From the NCBI GenBank assembly GCA_002408385.1, contig DHSB01000027.1:18412-30482 (forward strand): a DNA stretch of 12,071 nucleotides, written 5' to 3'. The DNA comes from Myxococcales bacterium UBA5297 (GTDB lineage: Bacteria; Myxococcota; Myxococcia; Myxococcales; UBA5297). Of the stretch, positions 7,287 through 12,071 are shown piece after piece. Numbering within the stretch: the stretch's first letter is position 1; every line of letters begins with the position of its first letter. The position numbers and the translations under genes were made by a program. Under the pieces are notes generated by a model, which worked only from the letters and a program-made list of their open reading frames with translations, did no database searches and was not told where the DNA came from.

Positions 7287-7489
7287 CCATCGGGCGACGC
7301 GACCGGCGGCGTTCAGACGGACGCGAATCGACGGATGCTCCAGGCCCTTGAGCAGCAGCGCCTCGTCACGGGCCGCCGCGGCCGCCTCGAGCCCGAGCGA
7401 GGCCTCGAACCAGCCTTGCCGCGGGCCGCTCGCAGCTTCGTCCTGACCTCCTCGCGCGCCGCCTGCGGCCGTTCTCGCGGCCGAAGCAC
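7287..7489 (-). pseudogene. Probable 5' end of the HEAT-repeat gene, out of frame
   Basis: Upstream of GTG 7286 the same frame encodes a helix-like segment (WFEASLGLEAAAAARDEALL, then KGLEHPSIRVRLNAAGRVARW) back to about 7412 but offers no ATG, GTG or TTG. One frame over, a GTG at 7489 opens a plausible N-terminus (REEVRTKLRAARGKAG) that would join this segment if one base were restored around 7411-7425. Third-position G/C favours this frame over the alternative in 7415-7489. No clear Shine-Dalgarno precedes 7489, so this start is tentative. Confidence 0.5.
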
Positions 7490-7513
7490 AGCTCGGTGCT
7501 AGCCTGCAAAGCG

Positions 7514-9037
7514 ATGCGCCGCCTTTTCCCGTTGCTGCTCGCCCTCGCCCTTGCGGCCTGCTTCCGCGACCACCACCGCCCCTCCCGGCCGAGCTTCTCC
7601 GCGCACGCCGCCGCGCTGCTCGAGAGCGTGGAGGCCGAGGGCACGCTGGTCGGCGCCCTGGTCATCGACGCGCGCACGGGACTGCCGCTCTTCGCTCGCC
7701 ATGAGCACGTGCGCCTGCTGCCCGCCTCGACGATGAAGGTCGTCTCCACCGCCGCGGCGCTCTCGGCCTTCGGCCCCGACTTCCGCTTCCGCACTCCGGT
7801 CTGGCTCGAGGGCACGCAGGCGGGCGCGGTGTTCGAGGGCGATCTCGTCGTCGAGGCCTCGGGCGATCCCTCGCTGGGCTCCCCGCGCTTCCCCGAGACC
7901 GCCGAGGTCTGCGCGCAGGTGGCCGAGGCGCTGGTCGCGCGCGGAGTGCAGCGATGGCGGGGCGAGCTGCGGGTCGAAGGCGGCGGCGCGCCCATCGTCT
8001 CGCTCGGGCCGGGCTGGGCCTGGGACGACGCGGCCTATGCCTACAGCGCCCCCCCGACCCGCTTCGTCTTCCGCGAGAACGTCGCCGAGCTTCGCCTCGA
8101 TCGCTTCGCCGGCCGCTCGTGCGGCGAGCCAGTGAGCGTCGCGCTGGTGCCGTCGGCCGGAGAGACCGAGGCCGTCGTGTCGCTGGAGACCACCGCGGAG
8201 AGCTCGGGACTCGGGTGCGTTCGCGACTGGCGCGCCGACCGCCTGCAGTGCGTGTGGCGCTCGACATCTCCCGAGCAGTGCCCGCGCTCGGCGTCGACGC
8301 GGATCGCGGTGCACGAGCCCCAGAAGCCGTTCGCGCGCTGCGTCGAGCAGGCACTCGCGGCGCGAGGCGTCGAGCGCGACTTCACCATCGCGGTCGCGGT
8401 CGAGCCGGCGGTCCAGGCGCCGATCCCGACACGCGACCTGCTCCTCGAGATCACGAGCCCCGCGCTCCGCGAGCTCGTGCGGGTCACGAACAAGGAGTCG
8501 CTCAACCTCTACGCCGAGCGGCTCGCGCTGCGCTTTGCGCAGGAGCGCACCGGAGAGGAGAGCTACCGCGCGCTCGCCGAGGCGATGGCGCAAGAGCTCG
8601 AGCGCCGCGGCATCCCTCCGAACGACCTGAGCGTCGCCGACGGCAGCGGGCTGTCGCGCTACAACCTGGCGACGGCACGCGGCCTGGTGCGGCTGCTCGA
8701 GACGAGCCTCGCCGAGCCCTATGGACGAGCGCTGATTGAGAGCCTGCCCATCGCCGGCGTCGACGGCACGCTCGCCCGGAGTCCGGTCTCCATCGCCGCG
8801 GGTCTGGTCTCGGCGAAGACCGGGACGCTGTCGGGTCAGAAGGCCTTCGTGGGCATCGCCGACCGGCCCGGTGACGCGGCGCATCCGCGCGTCGTCTTCG
8901 CCCTGCTGCTCGGCAACCAAAGCCACGAGCCCGCGCTCCACGCCAACGAGGTCTTCGCCCGGTTCGCGGACGCGTTGGTGTCGATGATGCTGGGCGACGG
9001 TCGAGAGTCGGGAGTCGGGATTCACCCGGAACCGTAG
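7514..9037 (+). CDS. dacB: D-alanyl-D-alanine carboxypeptidase/endopeptidase, PBP4 type, lipoprotein
   Basis: Serine peptidase of family S13 (class C low-molecular-mass PBP), which trims pentapeptides and cleaves D-Ala-meso-DAP crosslinks in peptidoglycan. All motifs are present: S-x-x-K as Ser72-Thr-Met-Lys75 (LLPASTMK), S-x-N as Ser329-Leu-Asn331 (NKESLNLYAE), and K-T-G as Lys435-Thr-Gly437, plus the family's DGSGLSRYN at 376-384. The roughly 250 residues between the first two motifs match the large insert domains of PBP4. Start ATG 7514 gives a 507-residue protein with signal MRRLFPLLLALALAAC and lipobox LAAC (Cys16), so the enzyme should be lipid-anchored rather than free in the periplasm as in E. 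coli. An in-frame GTG at 7496 would add six residues. There is no clear Shine-Dalgarno. It is divergent from the HEAT-repeat gene with almost no space between starts. The long ORFs on the opposite strand are shadows. Confidence 0.94.
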   Translation: MRRLFPLLLALALAACFRDHHRPSRPSFSAHAAALLESVEAEGTLVGALVIDARTGLPLFARHEHVRLLPASTMKVVSTAAALSAFGPDFRFRTPVWLEGTQAGAVFEGDLVVEASGDPSLGSPRFPETAEVCAQVAEALVARGVQRWRGELRVEGGGAPIVSLGPGWAWDDAAYAYSAPPTRFVFRENVAELRLDRFAGRSCGEPVSVALVPSAGETEAVVSLETTAESSGLGCVRDWRADRLQCVWRSTSPEQCPRSASTRIAVHEPQKPFARCVEQALAARGVERDFTIAVAVEPAVQAPIPTRDLLLEITSPALRELVRVTNKESLNLYAERLALRFAQERTGEESYRALAEAMAQELERRGIPPNDLSVADGSGLSRYNLATARGLVRLLETSLAEPYGRALIESLPIAGVDGTLARSPVSIAAGLVSAKTGTLSGQKAFVGIADRPGDAAHPRVVFALLLGNQSHEPALHANEVFARFADALVSMMLGDGRESGVGIHPEP

Positions 9038-9101
9038 CGTTTCGAGTGACCCCGACCGCCGGTGGAGAGGGGCGCATGGCGCGTCGAGGCCCGGAGCGCC
9101 A

Positions 9102-9139
9102 GCCTTCGTGCTGGCGTTCGCGGCGGCGAGCACGAAGGC
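9102..9139 (+). repeat. 11-bp perfect inverted repeat (hairpin), then a direct repeat
   Basis: gccttcgtgct at 9102-9112 is the exact reverse complement of agcacgaaggc at 9129-9139, with a 16-base loop. It lies about 65 bases past the dacB stop, and the end of the right arm is copied immediately as a second cacgaaggcg (9141-9150). An alternative smaller stem (cgccag/ctggcg, 9097-9116) overlaps the left arm. No T-run follows, so it is not a standard intrinsic terminator. It could still end or stabilise the dacB transcript, or be a dispersed palindromic element. Confidence 0.55.
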
Positions 9140-9300
9140 GCACGAAGGCGGACCTCCCGGGTCAGCTTCCGAATCGGCGGCGCAGCGGATTCCGGCGCGG
9201 CCGCAAATTTGCCCGCCCCTGTGAGCTCGCATAGCCTCGCGAGCAGCTTGTCCTTCCGCCCCGCCGCCGCCGCACCAACGGGCTTCCCCTCCGGCTGCTC

Positions 9301-9310
9301 AGGGAGGTGA
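9301..9310 (+). promoter_or_regulatory. Strong Shine-Dalgarno that fixes the TTG start of the MBOAT gene
   Basis: agggaggtga closely matches the complement of the 16S rRNA 3' end, and its GGAGG core (9303-9307) sits 7 bases before TTG 9315. It is the best ribosome binding site in the window and explains the use of a TTG start, which yields the typical family N-terminus MLFPTAEYGIFF. Confidence 0.85.
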
Positions 9311-9314
9311 TCCG

Positions 9315-10733
9315 TTGCTCTTCCCGACCGCCGAATACGGGATCTTCTTCCTCCTCGTCTTCGCCGCGTCCTGGGCAGCGGTCCGCTGGCACCGCGGGCA
9401 CAAGGCGCTGCTGCTCGTCGCCAGCTACGGCTTCTACGCGTTCTGGGACTGGCGCTTCGTGCCGCTGCTCATCGGCATCTCGCTGCTCGCGGCGCTGGTC
9501 GGCAAGGCGCTCCAGTCGCTCGAGCGGCCCGCGGCGCGCAAGGCGCTCTTGGCGGCCGGGGTGGCGCTGTCGCTGGCGACCCTGGGCTTCTTCAAGTACG
9601 CGCGCTTCGCGGCGGAGGTGCTCGTCGACCTCGCGGGCGCGCCCGCGGGCCCCATCGACCTGCCCGAGATCACGCTGCCGGTCGGCATCTCGTTCTTCGT
9701 CTTCCACGCCATCTCGCTGATGGTCGACGCCTTCCGGCGCAAGATCCCGGTGCCGGTCACCGTGCTCGACGCGCTGCTCTACGTCGCCTTCTTCCCGCAG
9801 CTCGTCGCCGGCCCCATCCTCCGGGCGAGCAGCTTTTTGCCCCAGCTCGCGCAGCCGCCCGACTCGCGCAGCATCGACGCCGCCCGCGCGGTCGAGCTCA
9901 TCGTCCTCGGCCTGGCCAAGAAGGTCCTGGTCGCCAACTACCTCGCGACGCAGATAGTCGACCCGGTCTTCGAGTCGCCGCAGCTCCACGGCGGGCTCGA
10001 GGCGCTCTTCGCCGTCTATGCCTACGCCGCGCAGATCTACTGCGACTTCTCCGGCTACACCGACATCGCCATCGGCTCGGCGCTGCTGCTCGGCTACCGC
10101 TTCCCCGAGAACTTCGACTCGCCGTACCTCGCGACCAGCCCTCAAGACTTCTGGCGCCGCTGGCACCTCTCGCTGTCCACCTGGCTGCGCGACTACCTCT
10201 TCATCCCGCTCGGCGGCTCGCGCCGCGGCCAGGCGCGCACCCTCGCCAACTTGGCGATCACCATGCTCCTCGGCGGCCTGTGGCACGGGGCGGCCTGGAG
10301 CTTCGTGCTCTGGGGCGCGTTGCACGGCGGCGCCCTCGTCCTCCATCGGCTCTGGTCGCAGACCGGGCTCGCGGCGGTCCAGCGCGTGCGCGCCTGGGCC
10401 TTGTGGCCCGCCGTTTCGCGGATCCTCACCTTCCACTTCGTCTGCCTGGGCTGGGTCTTCTTTCGCGCCCCCTCGGTCGACGCTGCGACCGACGTGCTCC
10501 GCGCGCTGGGCGGCGGTTGGACCGTCGAGCCGTGGCTGAGCGCGCCGCTGCTCGCGGCGCTCGCCCTCGGCTTGCTCGGTCAGGCGACGCCGGCGGCCGC
10601 GCGCGCCTCGCTGCGCGACCGCCTCGCGCGGCTTCCTCTGGCCGTGCAGGGCTTCGCCGTCGCAGTGGCCGTCCTGCTCATCGAGACCCTTGGTCCCCAG
10701 GGCATCGCGCCCTTCATCTACTTCCAGTTCTGA
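9315..10733 (+). CDS. MBOAT family O-acyltransferase (AlgI-like)
   Basis: Polytopic inner-membrane O-acyltransferase of 472 residues, the usual length for AlgI-type MBOAT proteins, which pass acetyl or other acyl groups from a cytoplasmic donor toward extracytoplasmic polysaccharide or peptidoglycan. Family hallmarks are clear: an N-terminal MLFPTAEYGIFF-type start, LPVGISFFVFHAIS (121-134), YVAFFPQLVAGPI (156-168), YCDFSGYTDIAIG (242-254), then DFWRRWHLSLSTWLRDYLF (278-296, His284) and GGLWHGAAWSFVLWGALHG (320-338). His324 is the expected catalytic histidine (compare His322 of Pseudomonas AlgI). Around ten hydrophobic segments are visible. TTG start with a strong Shine-Dalgarno. Only 9 bases separate its stop from the SGNH gene, so the two are almost certainly co-transcribed. 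The acyl acceptor is unknown: no polysaccharide synthesis genes are in the window, and the specific names algI or patA cannot be assigned. Confidence 0.95.
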   Translation: MLFPTAEYGIFFLLVFAASWAAVRWHRGHKALLLVASYGFYAFWDWRFVPLLIGISLLAALVGKALQSLERPAARKALLAAGVALSLATLGFFKYARFAAEVLVDLAGAPAGPIDLPEITLPVGISFFVFHAISLMVDAFRRKIPVPVTVLDALLYVAFFPQLVAGPILRASSFLPQLAQPPDSRSIDAARAVELIVLGLAKKVLVANYLATQIVDPVFESPQLHGGLEALFAVYAYAAQIYCDFSGYTDIAIGSALLLGYRFPENFDSPYLATSPQDFWRRWHLSLSTWLRDYLFIPLGGSRRGQARTLANLAITMLLGGLWHGAAWSFVLWGALHGGALVLHRLWSQTGLAAVQRVRAWALWPAVSRILTFHFVCLGWVFFRAPSVDAATDVLRALGGGWTVEPWLSAPLLAALALGLLGQATPAAARASLRDRLARLPLAVQGFAVAVAVLLIETLGPQGIAPFIYFQF

Positions 10734-10742
10734 GCCCGCCGA

Positions 10743-11990
10743 GTGAGCCGCCCCAACCTCTCAGCCCTCCTCCGGTCGCCTTCCGCCTTCGACGGCGCGG
10801 CTTCGGGTATCGAAGAGGCGCTCGAAGGTTACACGGAGGGGCGAGAGCAACCGCCGACTCCGGGGCCGCGCGACGATTCGGACCCGCTGTCGATCGCCCG
10901 GCCGCGCCGGCGCGACCGCCGGGTGCCGCGGCGCCTCGAGACGCCCGACGATCGGCCGGCGGCCGCCGGAGAGGCCCGGCGCTACACCGCGCGCGAGGCC
11001 GGGCGGGTGCTCGCCGTCTTCGCCGCGTCGATGCTGCTCCTCGGCTCCGAAGGCCTGCTGAGCTGGGCGCATCGGCTCGATTTGGGCCCGGCGCAGGAGG
11101 CCTGGCTTTCGGTACTGACGCCCGTCTATCGGGCCACCGATGCGATCGGCCTGACGGCCCCGCGCCGTGCCGTGGCCTCCACGAGCGCGCGGATCGCGCG
11201 TGCGCTCGGGGCCGGGCAGGACCCGCTCTTCGAGGAGGCGTGGAAGAAGATCGGCGAGATCCCGGTCGAGCCCTTCGACGAGGGCCTGGACGATTGGTCG
11301 GCGCTGGAGCCTATCGCCGAGCCCATGAAGGCGACGGTCGAGGGCAAGATCACCGTGTTGCTGGTCGGCGACTCGATGATGGCCGGCAGCCTCGGCGCCG
11401 CCCTCGAGAACGCGCTCGTGCGCAACAGGCGCTTCCGCGTCGTGCGCGCGCACCAGATAGGCACCGGTCTCGCCCGCACCGAGGTCTTCGACTGGATGGG
11501 CGTCGTCGCTCCGCTCATCGAGCGTGAGAGGCCGCAGCTCGTCATCTGCTCACTGGGCGCGAACGATGGGCAGCGCATCCGCCATCGCGGCGAGCTGCTC
11601 AACTTCGGCGACGCTGCGTGGAACGTCGTCTACCGCAAGCGCGTGAGGGCCTTGATGCAGACCTTGGCCGGCACCGACGCGCGCGTGCTGTGGCTCGGCC
11701 TGCCGCCGATGCGCAGCCAGGGCCTCACGCATCGAATGCGGCACCTCAACCGCATCTTCGCCTCTTCGGCGAAGCGGGTGCCGCGCGTCGACTACATGGA
11801 GCTCGGCATGCTCCTGACCGGCAGGGACGAAGGGTTCGCGACCTTCATCCGCGACGACGACGGCAAGTTGCTGCGCGTGCGAATGGAGGACGGGGTCCAC
11901 TACTCGCCCGCGGGCGCGCGTCGGGTAGCGCGCTGGGTCGTCGATTGGGTTCACGAGCAGGTTCGGCAGCGACGGCCGATCTCAGGGTAG
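10743..11990 (+). CDS. Membrane-anchored SGNH/GDSL protein (DUF459-like), MBOAT partner
   Basis: Predicted 415-residue protein: a Pro/Arg-rich, probably disordered cytoplasmic tail (1-80, with RPRRRDRRVPRR), one transmembrane helix (about 87-107), then a periplasmic SGNH hydrolase-fold domain from about 200. Catalytic blocks seen: VGDSMMAGS with nucleophile Ser211, a Gly-containing block II (HQIGTGLART, 237-246), SLGANDGQ with Asn274, and EDGVHYSPAGARRVA with Asp383 and His386. The GDSMM...GANDGQ...DGVHYS arrangement fits DUF459-type proteins. SGNH partners of MBOAT proteins (for example AlgJ/AlgX, PatB) usually complete acyl transfer or act as acetylesterases on the glycan, and the 9-base gap to the MBOAT gene supports that role. 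Start GTG 10743 has no good Shine-Dalgarno, and A/T third bases are commoner in the tail, so GTG 10923 is a possible alternative. Confidence 0.87.
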   Translation: MSRPNLSALLRSPSAFDGAASGIEEALEGYTEGREQPPTPGPRDDSDPLSIARPRRRDRRVPRRLETPDDRPAAAGEARRYTAREAGRVLAVFAASMLLLGSEGLLSWAHRLDLGPAQEAWLSVLTPVYRATDAIGLTAPRRAVASTSARIARALGAGQDPLFEEAWKKIGEIPVEPFDEGLDDWSALEPIAEPMKATVEGKITVLLVGDSMMAGSLGAALENALVRNRRFRVVRAHQIGTGLARTEVFDWMGVVAPLIERERPQLVICSLGANDGQRIRHRGELLNFGDAAWNVVYRKRVRALMQTLAGTDARVLWLGLPPMRSQGLTHRMRHLNRIFASSAKRVPRVDYMELGMLLTGRDEGFATFIRDDDGKLLRVRMEDGVHYSPAGARRVARWVVDWVHEQVRQRRPISG

Positions 11991-12014
11991 GTGCCCGATC
12001 CCACAGGGTTTTTT

Positions 12015-12071
12015 CTCGCCCGCAGAGACACTTCCCTCGCCCGCAGAGACACTTCCCTCGCTCGCAAGGAC
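12015..12071 (+). repeat. 21-bp tandem repeat at the contig end
   Basis: Two identical 21-base units (12015-12035 and 12036-12056, each beginning ctcgcccgcagagacac and ending ttcc) are followed by a diverged, truncated third (ctcgctcgcaaggac) that runs off the end. The array starts right after a six-T run (12009-12014) and 24 bases beyond the SGNH gene stop. Total copy number cannot be seen because the window ends inside it. Confidence 0.85.

Larger units (their letters stand above)
9038..9314 (+). other. Intergenic region between dacB and the MBOAT gene
   Basis: 277 bases with no supported gene; small ORFs here (for example 9046-9234) lack coding bias. It holds the hairpin at 9102-9139, a 10-bp direct duplication (cacgaaggcg) at 9131-9150, an A/T-richer patch near 9204-9211, a small inverted repeat gctcgc/gcgagc at 9225-9244, and a strong Shine-Dalgarno at 9301-9310. 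A very weak promoter-like pair (TTGCCC at 9209, TAGCCT at 9232, 17-base spacing) is the best candidate seen. The operon promoter presumably lies in this stretch. Confidence 0.5.

Noticed and set aside
5203..7502. Plus-strand ORFs of 434 and 540 residues across the HEAT-repeat gene
   Set aside because: Low-complexity Arg/Gly/Ala/Glu sequences with no domains; the minus strand carries clear helical repeats.
7499..9232. 577-residue minus-strand ORF opposite dacB
   Set aside because: dacB on the plus strand has all catalytic motifs; the reverse frame is a shadow.
11999..12014. Six-T run after the SGNH gene as an intrinsic terminator
   Set aside because: Only a three-base stem (ccc-aca-ggg) precedes it, too weak for a terminator hairpin.
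12015..12071. CRISPR array
   Set aside because: Units are directly abutting 21-mers with no spacers and no cas genes are nearby.

Overview
The window is very GC-rich (about 70%), with third codon positions almost all G or C. It carries two lipoprotein genes, a PBP4-type peptidase, a large HEAT-repeat protein and an MBOAT/SGNH acyl-transfer pair. This suits a Gram-negative, probably a Myxococcota-type (former Deltaproteobacteria) genome. That assignment is inferred from style and gene content; no marker gene is present.

Layout. 1-212 is contig edge and leader with no supported gene. 213-1976 (+) encodes a 587-residue lipoprotein with about 23% cysteine, built almost entirely of tandem six-cysteine modules. 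2143-4191 (+) encodes an APC-superfamily permease with a C-terminal soluble domain. 4228-7489 (-) is convergent with the permease and encodes a protein of about 1,090 residues made of HEAT-like alpha repeats. It is broken into pieces by one clear frameshift (about 6085-6140, leaving two ORFs joined by an ATGA overlap) and a second probable one near 7411-7425. 7514-9037 (+) starts almost back-to-back with it and encodes a lipoprotein-type D-Ala-D-Ala carboxypeptidase (PBP4/DacB). 9038-9314 is non-coding, with a strong hairpin. 9315-10733 and 10743-11990 (+) form a two-gene operon, an AlgI-like MBOAT O-acyltransferase followed by a membrane-anchored DUF459/SGNH protein. The contig ends in a 21-bp tandem repeat.

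How the genes relate. Only the MBOAT/SGNH pair looks like a pathway unit: the membrane protein would bring acyl groups across the inner membrane and the SGNH protein would transfer or remove them on an extracytoplasmic glycan. DacB also acts on the cell envelope. The others look like independent loci.

The most unusual element is the cysteine-rich lipoprotein. It carries 17 consecutive C-C-CC-C-C units, ten with the exact spacing C-x6-C-x5-CC-x3-C-x4-C. This is the cysteine framework of knottins such as the omega-conotoxins, here strung head-to-tail on a predicted bacterial lipid anchor.
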